Source of the DNA: Bin80 sp965207565
Lineage (GTDB): Bacteria; Bacteroidota; Rhodothermia; Rhodothermales; Bin80
DNA: 64,000 nt
Assembly (NCBI GenBank): GCA_965207565.1
Contig: CBDBMQ010000024.1
Span: forward strand, 1-64,000
Reading direction: 5' to 3'
Below the pieces are notes generated by a model. That model saw only the letters and a list, made by a program, of their open reading frames with translations. It searched no databases and was not told the origin of the DNA. This document shows, in pieces, positions 45,103 through 54,506 of the stretch; within the stretch, counting starts at the first letter, position 1, and every line of letters starts with the position of its first letter. The position numbers and the translations under genes were made by a program.

Positions 45103-46953
45103 CTACCGCGTGCGAATGATCGCCTGGGTAACACGCTGATGGTTTGTGCTCAGAACAATCCAATAGACCCCATTGGAGAGAGCATGCTCACTGGAAGAAA
45201 ACGAAAATGAATACCTGCCGGGTTGTTTGAATTCACTCTCAGCCAGGGTGGCAACACTGCGCCCAATTGTATCGAATACCTGTAATGTGACTGGACTCGC
45301 GGTCGGCAAGGAGTATTCAACCTGTACTTGTTTGTCGAATACCGTGGGGTATGCCGCAATACTCAGATCCTCTCTGGCAGGTACCACCTCCCGGGCGGTT
45401 GCTACCGGGGACGCTACGATATTGCTTGCTTCACTTTCTATTGAATTGTTACTGACCGACTGCACAAAGTACCATTGCGCACCCTCATCCGTGTTCGGAG
45501 TATCTGTAAACCGGGTCTCCCCGGTCAGAGCAATCAGGTTTCTTGTATCCTGTGCGGCAAGAACTGCATTCGGCTTTGCATCACTGTTCACCCGATAGAC
45601 GGTGTAGCGTCCAGAAGCATCACCGGACGCCTCCCAGGTTAGTAGGACCGAATCTCCATCCTTTTCGGCAACCACATTGAACGGCGCAGAAGGTGGAGTT
45701 TGGTCTTTCCAATCCATCGATGGCGGGAGTGACGGATATTTATAGGGTCCGTCCCGCATCGTCTGCGCAAAGCCAAGAGACCGTAACGGCTGCAGGTACG
45801 TTGCGCGGAAAAACACACTCCCCAAAATGTCGGGGTGATTCCGGTTGAATGCGACCTGGTTGGGAATCTCTGCTGCACTGAACGGATCGCCAGTCCTGTA
45901 AAGCGCGTGACCGGTATATAGATGGCGATCTTCTGACTGAGTTGCCCACCACCTTGCCAATCTTGCATAATCCTGACCTCCACCGAAGGGCCAATACAGT
46001 TGCGGAACCAAATAGTCAATCGTCTTCCACCGGATCCATTCGGTGGCATCCACAAAGATTACGTTGTAGGCATCCAGACCAATGATTCCACTTGGTACTC
46101 CATTTTTCCAAATCCCGAATGGGCTGATTCCAAACTTTAAATCTTCGTTGAATGAGCGTAAGCTGTCCGCAATCTGGGCCACCAACAGATTGACATTATC
46201 CCGCCGCCACTCGTCAATATCAGTAAATCCCCGACTTTCCCGTTGGAATGTCTCCCGATCTGGTGGATTGCTGGAGGAAGTAATATGATTTGGTGGATAG
46301 GGATAGAAATAATCATCAAAATGAAACCCATCCACATTGTAGCGGCGTGCAATATCCATCACGATCGCAGATATATAAGCCCGCACATCTTGTCTGCCTG
46401 GATCCAGCTGTATATCCGATCCTGCCGTATAGGTCCACTCTGGATGGGTCACCGCAATATGATTATTTGTTATGTTCCAGCTGGCATTCGTGCGATGTAC
46501 CCGGTAGGGGTTGAGCCACGCGTGCAGTTCCATCCCGCGACGATGAGCCTCTTCAATCGTAAACAGGAGTGGATCATAATTCGGCGCCCTTCCCTGTACA
46601 CCGGTGAGAAGATGTGACCATGGCTCATAACTGGACTCATACATCGCATCTCCGAAGGAGCGCACCTGAAAAAACACTGCATTGATCCCTGCATTTTGAA
46701 GATCATCCAAAAGCGCGATCATTTGATTCTTCTGTTCGGACTCATTGCGACGTCCCCGTGGCCAATCCAAGTCCCAAACCGTAGTAATCCAGGTCCCCCG
46801 AAATTCATACTTCGGAGGCTCCATGTCCTGAGCATGTGCACTTTGCACCGCAAACATCACAAACAGGACCATCAGCAAGGATACGTGAATGCAAAACCTC
46901 AGACATGGGGGGCCTGCTCCATTCACATCCTGCGGCTGTAAAGGTTTGAACAT
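45103..46953 (-). CDS. secreted GHL10/DUF187-type hydrolase with T9SS-like sorting domain
   Basis: About 616 residues from MFKPLQPQDVNGAGPPCLRF, followed by a signal peptide ending SAHAQ; a longer start at 47010 is in frame. The catalytic domain (residues ~40-400) matches GHL10/DUF187 glycoside-hydrolase-like proteins: FRGTWITTVWDLDWPRGR, GINAVFFQVRSFGDAMYESS, RRYNVDGFHFDDYFYPYP. A fibronectin-type segment follows (PPSAPFNVVAEKDGDSVLLT). The last ~85 residues (DLSIAAYPTVFDKQVQVEYS to the end) resemble the type A C-terminal sorting domain of type IX secretion. This points to export to the cell surface. Likely substrate is a polysaccharide or peptidoglycan-like polymer, not certain. Confidence 0.87.
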   Translation of the reverse strand: MFKPLQPQDVNGAGPPCLRFCIHVSLLMVLFVMFAVQSAHAQDMEPPKYEFRGTWITTVWDLDWPRGRRNESEQKNQMIALLDDLQNAGINAVFFQVRSFGDAMYESSYEPWSHLLTGVQGRAPNYDPLLFTIEEAHRRGMELHAWLNPYRVHRTNASWNITNNHIAVTHPEWTYTAGSDIQLDPGRQDVRAYISAIVMDIARRYNVDGFHFDDYFYPYPPNHITSSSNPPDRETFQRESRGFTDIDEWRRDNVNLLVAQIADSLRSFNEDLKFGISPFGIWKNGVPSGIIGLDAYNVIFVDATEWIRWKTIDYLVPQLYWPFGGGQDYARLARWWATQSEDRHLYTGHALYRTGDPFSAAEIPNQVAFNRNHPDILGSVFFRATYLQPLRSLGFAQTMRDGPYKYPSLPPSMDWKDQTPPSAPFNVVAEKDGDSVLLTWEASGDASGRYTVYRVNSDAKPNAVLAAQDTRNLIALTGETRFTDTPNTDEGAQWYFVQSVSNNSIESEASNIVASPVATAREVVPAREDLSIAAYPTVFDKQVQVEYSLPTASPVTLQVFDTIGRSVATLAESEFKQPGRYSFSFSSSEHALSNGVYWIVLSTNHQRVTQAIIRTR

Positions 46954-47215
46954 GCGCCAACTCCTCTCACACATGGCTGAGCGTCGGTTTGGGGAAACAA
47001 TTAGGTTCATAGCCGAGGTGGGCTGAGGATTCTAATTTCGCCTTTGGCCGTCAAACATGCAAGTTCCGGCATACTGATCCAAGGATGTGAACAGAAATGC
47101 ATTCAGACCCGCGCCTGATAGTTGCAACCCAAGTAGCTACGTTCCTGCAGCCTCAAGGATCCCCAGTCGACTGTATACTTACGCCATCTACCTCAGAGGG
47201 CTTGAACTATATACA

Positions 47216-47246
47216 TCCAAAAAGGCCTTCTATCGAAACAGAAGGA
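47216..47246 (-). terminator. candidate terminator after the TPR gene
   Basis: On the minus strand CCTTCT and AGAAGG pair across an 8-base loop (GTTTCGAT) and are followed by CCTTTTTGG. It lies ~30 bases past the TPR gene stop. The stem is short, so this is a moderate call. Confidence 0.45.
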
Positions 47247-47277
47247 TACACTACCTGAGTAGATTCGAGCCAATGAC

Positions 47278-48849
47278 TTAATGATCGGGGACCGAAAACA
47301 TCTTCGCAACTTTCGGATCCGCGTTTTTCCAGTTTTTCTTTAACTTGGACTTTGCCTCCTGGTATATCCCCTGATCTCCCACCATCTTTGCTGCCGCAGA
47401 TAAACCAATCAGGGATAACGACCGTCCCGGGGCTCTTGCTAAAGAAGCTTCAAACGCTTCCATGGCATTCGCACCATTTTTTGCCTTGAGATAGTATTCA
47501 CCAAGGAGTTCATACGTCGGCTTTGCAGGCATCGGAGGACCATAGTCTAACGGCCTGTTTTCTTCAATTTTTGCTGCAGCCTTGAGAAGCTCAACCGCAC
47601 CATCCAGATTCCCCTCCAACACCAATAAATCTGCCTTCAGTTGATGTTGCAATAACAAGCTCACATCTTCCTCATCCTCTAGATCCATGATTGCCTTGAG
47701 CGCCTGTCGAGCGCTTTCTTCATCCTCGTCAGATAAAGCCGCCTTGCCCCTGATGAATAGAATATTCGCCTTGCTCACAGGGGACATCCCTTCGGTATCA
47801 AACTCTATACGTGCAACCTCCGAATCCCACTGCTTTGTCTCCGTGAGATGAGCCGCTGCCATCATCACCGCATATCTTCTTGTCGACCTAAGGTCTCCAC
47901 CTTCTTCCAGATCGTTGATCATGTCCTGCATCAACTGTTCTGCTTTTGCATAGCGGCCCTGTTGTGAGTACGCATAGGCAAGCCAGTGCCTCGCATGAAA
48001 GGAACGTTGATTTACCGTCAGCCCTTTGCGTTGCATACGCGCATCGCTCGCAGCGAACGAAGCTTCATTCGCAGACGCCATCTCTGGCCACATTCCCATG
48101 GCAGTAAAAATATGTGACGGCATGTGCAATGCATGCGTCGCCTCGGGCGCAATGGCTGCATACACATGCGCAGCGCGTAACCCAAGCGGTGCATGGATCG
48201 GGTCATCATAGGCATGAATCAGATAATGTGCCGCTCCCGGATGTAGCGGATTCTTGGCAAAAACCTCTTCGGCAATCGCGGCAGCACGCATATACAACCC
48301 AAAGTCCCGCCCATCGTGCGCCAACCCTAGAATTGACAATGCATGAAACGCCGCCGCCTCCAGATCTTCTGGATACTTGGCTGCTAGTGCACTCATCTTC
48401 TTTTCATAGATAAAATCCCGTGCCTTTTTGTCTCCTTCGCTGAAGTATAAAGCCTCAACTACAAGAAGGTATTCCTTCTCACGTTCTGTGGGCGCTTTTT
48501 CCAGTCGGCTTTCCAGGTCCGGGGCAAGCTCCAACAGCACACTACGACCATCCTCCGTATCCTGCTGCATCCAGATTGGATGATTATGGGTCATGGCTTC
48601 TCCCCAGTATGCCATCGCAAAATCAGGATCAATCCTGCGAGCCTCTGCGAACGCCTCCCGGGCATCGACATACTCAAAGCTGTGTAATAGCAGGAGGCCC
48701 CTCGAAAACTCTTCCTGCGCCTGCATTGAACCTGAATTTTCAAATGTTGTACTTCCCAGTCCCGTGACCTGGGCCGCCGCAGGGCAAACAATCAAAAATA
48801 TGAGGGTGAACAGTGTTAGCGAATAACGAAAAAACATTTTCCAGTGCAT
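47278..48849 (-). CDS. exported TPR-repeat protein of unknown function
   Basis: A 523-residue protein with a signal peptide (FFRYSLTLFTLIFLIVCPAA, cut near AAAQ). Helical TPR-type repeats follow, for example FSRGLLLLHSFEYVDAREAF and later KPTYELLGEYYLKAKNGANA. The middle contains HPGAAHYLIHAYDDPIHAPL and HALHMPSHIFTAMGMW, histidine-rich motifs seen in a recurring family of periplasmic TPR proteins. No enzymatic role is known to me. Its ATG overlaps the aroE stop by one base (TAATG). Confidence 0.85.
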   Translation of the reverse strand: MHWKMFFRYSLTLFTLIFLIVCPAAAQVTGLGSTTFENSGSMQAQEEFSRGLLLLHSFEYVDAREAFAEARRIDPDFAMAYWGEAMTHNHPIWMQQDTEDGRSVLLELAPDLESRLEKAPTEREKEYLLVVEALYFSEGDKKARDFIYEKKMSALAAKYPEDLEAAAFHALSILGLAHDGRDFGLYMRAAAIAEEVFAKNPLHPGAAHYLIHAYDDPIHAPLGLRAAHVYAAIAPEATHALHMPSHIFTAMGMWPEMASANEASFAASDARMQRKGLTVNQRSFHARHWLAYAYSQQGRYAKAEQLMQDMINDLEEGGDLRSTRRYAVMMAAAHLTETKQWDSEVARIEFDTEGMSPVSKANILFIRGKAALSDEDEESARQALKAIMDLEDEEDVSLLLQHQLKADLLVLEGNLDGAVELLKAAAKIEENRPLDYGPPMPAKPTYELLGEYYLKAKNGANAMEAFEASLARAPGRSLSLIGLSAAAKMVGDQGIYQEAKSKLKKNWKNADPKVAKMFSVPDH

Positions 48850-49700
48850 TAAGTGATAAACAATTTTGCCAAGGTATCATGTACAACCTCAACTGGCATT
48901 TCCCGGTTTGTCCACTGCCTATATGCAGCGGCTGCCTGTTCAATCAACATCGTCAGACCACCGATGGTCACCGCTCCGCGATGGGCGGCCTCCTGAAGCA
49001 ATCGAGTGCGATATGGACGATAGACCAGATCATAGATGATTTGCCCCAGGGCAAAATCTTCTTTCTGCTCCCAGGGAGTTTCCTGTACGTTTGGGTACAT
49101 GCCGATAGGTGTACAGTTTACAATCAAATGACTTTCTCTGATATATTTTGATGCTGAGTCAAAATCACATACTTCCAGATGACTGCCAAATGTAGAAAAA
49201 TCATTGGCCAATTTTTCTGCCTGACCAACTCTGCGTGCGACCAATGTTAATGGATTGGGGTTGTAATCTCTCAGTAAGCCATAGGCGGCTGCCCGCGCAG
49301 CACCACCCGCACCAAGAAGTGTCATCGGGGCTCCGTGCAGTTCCAAGTCTTTGAGAGGAGCCAAAAACCCCTCGATATCTGTATTGTCCCCATAGAGATG
49401 ATTCTCTTCGCAGACAATTGTATTCACTGCTCCGATGGCTCTGGCCGTATCAGAAAGAGAGTCCATATGGGGGAGAACGGCCTGCTTGTGGGGAATGGTC
49501 ACATTTGCGCCGACAAAACCAAGGGCATTCAAACCGCGAACCGCCTGCGATACCTTGTCTGGTGCAAGATCTATCGCCACATAGACATAATTCAATCCTT
49601 GCTGCTGAAGGGCCGTGTTGTGAATAACCGGCGATAATGAATAATGGACCGGATGCCCAAAAATGGCAATGATTCCGGTTTTTGCATCAGGAAAAACCAT
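48849..49700 (-). CDS. aroE: shikimate dehydrogenase
   Basis: AroE reduces 3-dehydroshikimate in aromatic amino-acid synthesis using NADPH. The 283-residue protein has GHPVHYSLSPVIHNTALQQQ, GANVTIPHKQAVLPHMDSLS with the catalytic Lys, NTDIEGFLAPL with the catalytic Asp, and the nucleotide loop LLGAGGAARAAAYGLLRD. All are conserved. The TPR gene overlaps its stop. Confidence 0.96.
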   Translation of the reverse strand: MVFPDAKTGIIAIFGHPVHYSLSPVIHNTALQQQGLNYVYVAIDLAPDKVSQAVRGLNALGFVGANVTIPHKQAVLPHMDSLSDTARAIGAVNTIVCEENHLYGDNTDIEGFLAPLKDLELHGAPMTLLGAGGAARAAAYGLLRDYNPNPLTLVARRVGQAEKLANDFSTFGSHLEVCDFDSASKYIRESHLIVNCTPIGMYPNVQETPWEQKEDFALGQIIYDLVYRPYRTRLLQEAAHRGAVTIGGLTMLIEQAAAAYRQWTNREMPVEVVHDTLAKLFIT

Positions 49701-49762
49701 TCTCAGAACATCCGTGCGAAAGACTTATCAAATACCATTGTAAAGCAGTTGTCGCTGAAGGC

Positions 49763-52075
49763 CTAACCGAACACAGGCTCAAACTTGATGGCACGTAGCA
49801 TTGTCCGTAACTCTTCCTCGTCTGCGGCTTCACGCCAGACAGGTAAAAGGGAACGACGGCCAAGACGCCCGGCCAGATGTGCCTGCACACGAAGATGTTG
49901 TGCCGGATCATCTTCGGGACTCACAAAGAAAGCAAGGGCTTCGATGGGATCGCTCGTCTGAGGCAATTCAAGTGGAATTCCGCACCTTACGATGACCAGT
50001 TCGCTGCGTGAAATTTTACCGAGCCGCATATGGAGCAGTGCAACTCCCGGTGCCAGAATGGAAGCCTCCTCCTTCAATCCTTCCGCCAAACCCCCAGCCA
50101 AACGATCGGCAGACTCAGGTACCCGCTGACTCAATAATCTGGCAACACCCGATATCAGGTTCTCCGGGGTCACTCCAATCACATGGTCAATGACAATTGC
50201 ATGATCCAGCAGGTCATGAAAGGTCGTAGTGTCTTCCATATTTTCATCGATATGGAACGGAGGAAGCATCATGATCACCGTGTCTCCCGTTTGGGGAGTC
50301 AGATCCTTTTCCTCTGAGTGAATCAGAAGATTCGATCCTCGGACAACGAAAAGAAGGATCAATTCATGTCCATATTTTTCCTCCAGTGCTTCATAGGATC
50401 CTGGCTCAGTAATCCCGAACGTACGGATCGCTCCTCCGGCCTCAAAGCGGCGCTCCAAGTCATATGCGGTATGAACCCCTCCAAATAAAGACCGTCCGCG
50501 CATGTGGGTGGGAACCCGAACCAGTGATGCTTCCGGGCGCAGAGGAGGGCCTGCAGGCTGATAAACCTCTCCACTCCCGAAGACCTCTTTGAAACGGAGT
50601 GCCGCCAGAGAGTTCGTATCATCATTGGCCGTAAGTGCCATGAACCGCCGGATACCACTTAAATCCAATTCGTCAGGCACCTGTTCTTCCAGCGCATCTG
50701 CTACGACTGCGCGCAGTCCCTGGTCCTGCGCCTGTTCAATATTTCGCTCATTGGCATCAATTAAAAGCACTGCAATCCCCTGTTCCTGGATGGCTTTCGC
50801 AATGCTTTGCACCCATGTCTTGGCTCCTAGAAACAAGATCCCTTGTGGATTAGCATCCGCCATTCCAAGCAAACGAGCCACCGGCTGCAGCGTCAATCCG
50901 TACACCGTCACGGTACCGATAATCACCATATAGACAATGGGCACCAGCGGCCCTGCAGCATCTGCACCATACACCGCTTCAACACGAACCGAAAAGAGAG
51001 ATGCCACGGCCGCCGCCACAATCCCACGGGGTGCAAGCCAGGCAATGAACCCCTGCTCTTTCCAGTTGAGCCTAGTACGAAGACTGGAAAGTGCCACCGC
51101 GACAGGACGCACCACAACAATCAAGATGCCCAGAAAAATGAAGGCGCGAGTATCAAAGTAGGTCAGTGCATCGAAGTCGAGACGAGCACTCAATAAGATA
51201 AAGAGACAACCGATCAGAAGCGACTGCAGATCTTCTTTGAATTTGGTGATGCTACGGACATTCACATACGGCTGATTCGCAAGAAATACCCCCATGATCG
51301 TCACAGAAAACAGCCCGGATTCTTCATGCAGGCTATTCGACAGGGCAAAGACAACGATGACGACCGTCAGTGCAAAAGAGCTTTGTAAATAATCGGGAAC
51401 CAGGTGGCGCCGGAGCAGAAAGAGCATGAGTATACCTCCCAACAGACTCACCCCGATACTCACAGCTGCTATCGTCATGAGTGCTTCCAGAGAGGGGAGG
51501 ATTGGCGCTAACATTCCATCTCTCCCGCCATCTGCACCATGTTCATGCATCACGATCACAGCCTCAAGAACCAGAACTGCAACAATTGCACCCACGGGAT
51601 CAATGGTGATTCCTTCCCATTTTGCAATGGCATTTACCCGGCCGCTGGGGCGCACATGTCTGATGAGAGGCAATACAACCGTGGGACCCGTAACGGTGAG
51701 GATGGCTCCAAGTACGACTGCGATTTCCCATGGCATCTCCAGCACATAGTGTGCCGCGATTGTAGCGAGGATCGCCGTAACCGCAACGCCAATCGTCACC
51801 AGATTAAACACTGCCTGCCCCACCCCCCTGAGTTCAGATAATCTCAGGTTCAGACCTCCTTCAAACAGGATAATCCCGATTGCCAGCGAAACAAAGGCAA
51901 ATACCCATTCCCCCTGCAACTGCTCAGGAGGCAGGATCTGCATCACGGGACCTGCCAAAAACCCCACAATCAGCAGAAGAAGAATGGACGGGACGCGAAT
52001 CCGCCACCCTAGCCATTGGGAGCCAATTGCCAACGCAATTACCAAAACAATATTGATCAAGACAGTTCCACTCAC
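49763..52075 (-). CDS. Na+/H+ antiporter with RCK and PTS-EIIA-like domains
   Basis: A 770-residue CPA-type antiporter. Residues ~1-400 hold about 12 membrane helices (start MSGTVLINIVLVIALAIGSQ), including EGGLNLRLSELRGVGQAVFN and the exchange-site region DPVGAIVAVLVLEAVIV. A Rossmann RCK/TrkA-N domain follows (GILFLGAKTWVQSIAKAIQE, VLLIDANERNIEQAQDQG). The last ~150 residues (TTFHDLLDHAIVIDHVIGV) are a PTS-EIIA type 2-like domain with ASILAPGVALLHMRLG in place of the usual His loop. The order suggests regulation of transport by nucleotide binding and by the EIIA-like domain. Confidence 0.87.
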   Translation of the reverse strand: MSGTVLINIVLVIALAIGSQWLGWRIRVPSILLLLIVGFLAGPVMQILPPEQLQGEWVFAFVSLAIGIILFEGGLNLRLSELRGVGQAVFNLVTIGVAVTAILATIAAHYVLEMPWEIAVVLGAILTVTGPTVVLPLIRHVRPSGRVNAIAKWEGITIDPVGAIVAVLVLEAVIVMHEHGADGGRDGMLAPILPSLEALMTIAAVSIGVSLLGGILMLFLLRRHLVPDYLQSSFALTVVIVVFALSNSLHEESGLFSVTIMGVFLANQPYVNVRSITKFKEDLQSLLIGCLFILLSARLDFDALTYFDTRAFIFLGILIVVVRPVAVALSSLRTRLNWKEQGFIAWLAPRGIVAAAVASLFSVRVEAVYGADAAGPLVPIVYMVIIGTVTVYGLTLQPVARLLGMADANPQGILFLGAKTWVQSIAKAIQEQGIAVLLIDANERNIEQAQDQGLRAVVADALEEQVPDELDLSGIRRFMALTANDDTNSLAALRFKEVFGSGEVYQPAGPPLRPEASLVRVPTHMRGRSLFGGVHTAYDLERRFEAGGAIRTFGITEPGSYEALEEKYGHELILLFVVRGSNLLIHSEEKDLTPQTGDTVIMMLPPFHIDENMEDTTTFHDLLDHAIVIDHVIGVTPENLISGVARLLSQRVPESADRLAGGLAEGLKEEASILAPGVALLHMRLGKISRSELVIVRCGIPLELPQTSDPIEALAFFVSPEDDPAQHLRVQAHLAGRLGRRSLLPVWREAADEEELRTMLRAIKFEPVFG

Positions 52076-52428
52076 GCGATCAGGTTGTCTGTTTTAATAA
52101 ATGATTCTTTTTCGGACCGAGTGGGTCACATAAACTTACTGGCATTCACCCTACAAATATAGCACTCTGATCACCGTGTAACCGCATACCCGCTCCAGTG
52201 TCACGGTTTTGGAAGGCTGCTGTGCGCCTGAATCGCCGTGGTCCCCGTTGGATAAATCCATCTTATTTATGGGAGGGCCATGTATCTAGCCACAGGTCGC
52301 GCTCAGGGATTTGCAAGTAGATGCTGTGCAATGTCCAAGCGCATGCGGGCGCCTCCGCTTGTTAATTCCCCTCACCATGATTAACTTCGCGGTGGACTCC
52401 TAACGGAGTTCCGTTCCAACATAATTGA
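52076..52428. other. intergenic region between antiporter and glutamate dehydrogenase
   Basis: These ~350 bases separate two divergent genes and should hold both promoters. A hairpin near 52394-52412 (GGACTCC, loop, GGAGTTCC) lies just before the dehydrogenase start but lacks a U run. No RNA gene or coding sequence is recognisable. Confidence 0.5.
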
Positions 52429-53913
52429 ATGTTGCCGGTATTAAATTTGGCAAATACTGAAAGCGCTTCCAATCGAACCATTACCCCCAAATTGATGCAT
52501 CAAACTTCTTTCTTTGCTGAGGTCAACAAGATGTTCACCCGCGCGGCAGAATACACCAGTCACCCCTCGGGATTACTTGCACAAATTCAAAATTGCAACA
52601 GCGTCTATCATATGAGCTTCCCGCTCGTACGGGATGATGGAAGTATTGATGTGATCGATGCATACCGCGCTGAACACAGTCATCACATGCAGCCTACAAA
52701 AGGTGGGATACGTTATGCTCTTTCCGTCAATGCAGACGAGGTCATGGCACTGGCAGCACTCATGTCCTATAAATGTGCGATCGTGGATGTACCGTATGGC
52801 GGAGCGAAGGGTGGAATCTGCATTGATCGGAAAATCTACTCTCAGTCTGAGCTGGAGCGGATCACGCGACGGTACACTTTTGAGCTGACGAAGAAAAATT
52901 TTATAGGCCCTGGTGTAGATGTGCCTGCTCCAGACTACGGTACGAGCAGCACTGAAATGAGTTGGATTTTTGATACGTACCGTTCCGTAACAGATAGTCC
53001 GCTGGATGCACTCGCATGCGTGACAGGAAAACCGGTCGGGATGGGAGGTGTTCGTGGACGCACGGAGGCAACTGGTCGCGGGGTCTTCTTTGGAATCCGC
53101 GAGGCATGCAATATTGAAGAGGATATGCACGCACTCGGACTCAGTCCCGGGGTGGAGGGAAAAAGCGTCATCATTCAGGGACTGGGAAATGTCGGCTACC
53201 ATGCTGCTCTTTACCTTGAGCAGGCAGGTGCAAAAATTATTGGAATTGCGGAATATAAGGGAGGAATATATAATCCCGAAGGTCTCCGCTTAGAGGATAT
53301 CGTTTCGCATCGCAAGGAGACGAAATCAATCCTCAACTTCCCCGACGCACAGAACTTTACTGATTCCGCTAAAGTCCTTGAATTGGACTGTGACATTCTC
53401 GTTCCAGCAGCCTTGGAGGGCCAAATTCGAAGCGATAATGTGAGCCGGATCCAAGCTAAAATTATAGCAGAGGCTGCCAACGGCCCTGTCACTTCTGCTG
53501 CCGACCAATGGCTGATTGAGAATGGGGTACTGGTTATCCCCGATGTCTACCTGAATGCGGGCGGGGTGACGGTCTCCTATTTCGAATGGCTCCGTAACCT
53601 ATCTCATGTGCGGCATGGCCGCATGAGCCGGCGCCGTGAAGCCCACAATGCTCTGCAAATACTGGAAACCGTGCAGGGACTGGTTGGGAAAAACTTTGAT
53701 CCAAAAACCATCTCGGACATTGAGTCCAGCCTGGCATTCGGGGCAAGTGAAGCCGACCTCGTTGATTCGGGGTTGGAAGACACGATGGTGGGCGCGTATC
53801 ATGAAATCCATGAAAAGGCCCGCAGCCATAATATTGACCTGCGCACAGGTGCATTCATAAACGCAATCGATAAAATTGCACAGGGGTATCTGCGGAGTGG
53901 AATTTTCCCCTAA
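52429..53913 (+). CDS. glutamate dehydrogenase
   Basis: A Glu/Leu/Phe/Val dehydrogenase family enzyme of 494 residues that interconverts glutamate and 2-oxoglutarate plus ammonia. Motifs: PTKGGIRYALSVNADEVMAL, CAIVDVPYGGAKGGICIDRK with the catalytic Lys, VDVPAPDYGTSSTEMSWI, and the NAD domain IIQGLGNVGYHAALYLEQAG. The first ATG is used; the core starts at MHQTSFFAEVNKMF (52495), which may be the true start. The stop overlaps the stop of the convergent acyltransferase by 3 bases. Confidence 0.93.
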   Translation: MLPVLNLANTESASNRTITPKLMHQTSFFAEVNKMFTRAAEYTSHPSGLLAQIQNCNSVYHMSFPLVRDDGSIDVIDAYRAEHSHHMQPTKGGIRYALSVNADEVMALAALMSYKCAIVDVPYGGAKGGICIDRKIYSQSELERITRRYTFELTKKNFIGPGVDVPAPDYGTSSTEMSWIFDTYRSVTDSPLDALACVTGKPVGMGGVRGRTEATGRGVFFGIREACNIEEDMHALGLSPGVEGKSVIIQGLGNVGYHAALYLEQAGAKIIGIAEYKGGIYNPEGLRLEDIVSHRKETKSILNFPDAQNFTDSAKVLELDCDILVPAALEGQIRSDNVSRIQAKIIAEAANGPVTSAADQWLIENGVLVIPDVYLNAGGVTVSYFEWLRNLSHVRHGRMSRRREAHNALQILETVQGLVGKNFDPKTISDIESSLAFGASEADLVDSGLEDTMVGAYHEIHEKARSHNIDLRTGAFINAIDKIAQGYLRSGIFP

Positions 53914-54506
53914 ACCCGGGCGGGGCGGACTGCTGTTTTTTTGTAGGGCTCGTAAAACCGCTGCAAGGCGGCAATATCTGCTTCTATATCTCCGGTGGGC
54001 TCAAAAGGGGGACCAAATCCTACCGTGCGGCCAGGGTAGTTAAAGTAGGCGGGTACAATGACGACCTGGGCTCCCATTGCAATGTGATAGAACCCTGTCT
54101 TCCAGTGCTCTACCCGGCTGCGTGTGCCTTCGGGAGTAATCGCAAAGATAAATTTTTCGCGTTCTCTGAAAAGCTCAATGACTCCCTGAACCATCCCATG
54201 GTGCTGCTGCCGATTCACTGGATTGCCTCCGCATGCACGAAGTATGGGACCAAACGGCCAGCGAAAGATCGTATGCTTTGCGATCCAGGATCCCTCCATA
54301 TCCAAGGCAAACATGACGGCCATGGCGACAAAAAAATCCCAGTTTGAGGTATGGTACGCTCCAATCACGACGAACTTCTTGAGGTCGGGGATCGTCCCCT
54401 CAATGCGCCAGCCCAATCTTGTGAACACCCACCGCGTCCATCGCATCATACGTGGATTCGCTTTGCGCGCCACATTCGGTCCAAGCTCAGGGAAGGCCAT
54501 TCTCAC
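53910..54506 (-). CDS. 1-acyl-glycerol-3-phosphate acyltransferase family protein
   Basis: A 198-residue PlsC-type acyltransferase of phospholipid synthesis. Motifs are GAYHTSNWDFFVAMAVMFAL (HXXXXD), CGGNPVNRQQHHGMVQGVIE and FAITPEGTRSRVEHWKTGFY. GTG at 54506 overlaps the serA TGA (GTGA); an ATG two codons downstream is an alternative start. The protein lacks an N-terminal membrane helix and is similar to short PlsC-like proteins. Exact acyl acceptor not proven. Confidence 0.88.
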   Translation of the reverse strand: MRMAFPELGPNVARKANPRMMRWTRWVFTRLGWRIEGTIPDLKKFVVIGAYHTSNWDFFVAMAVMFALDMEGSWIAKHTIFRWPFGPILRACGGNPVNRQQHHGMVQGVIELFREREKFIFAITPEGTRSRVEHWKTGFYHIAMGAQVVIVPAYFNYPGRTVGFGPPFEPTGDIEADIAALQRFYEPYKKTAVRPARV

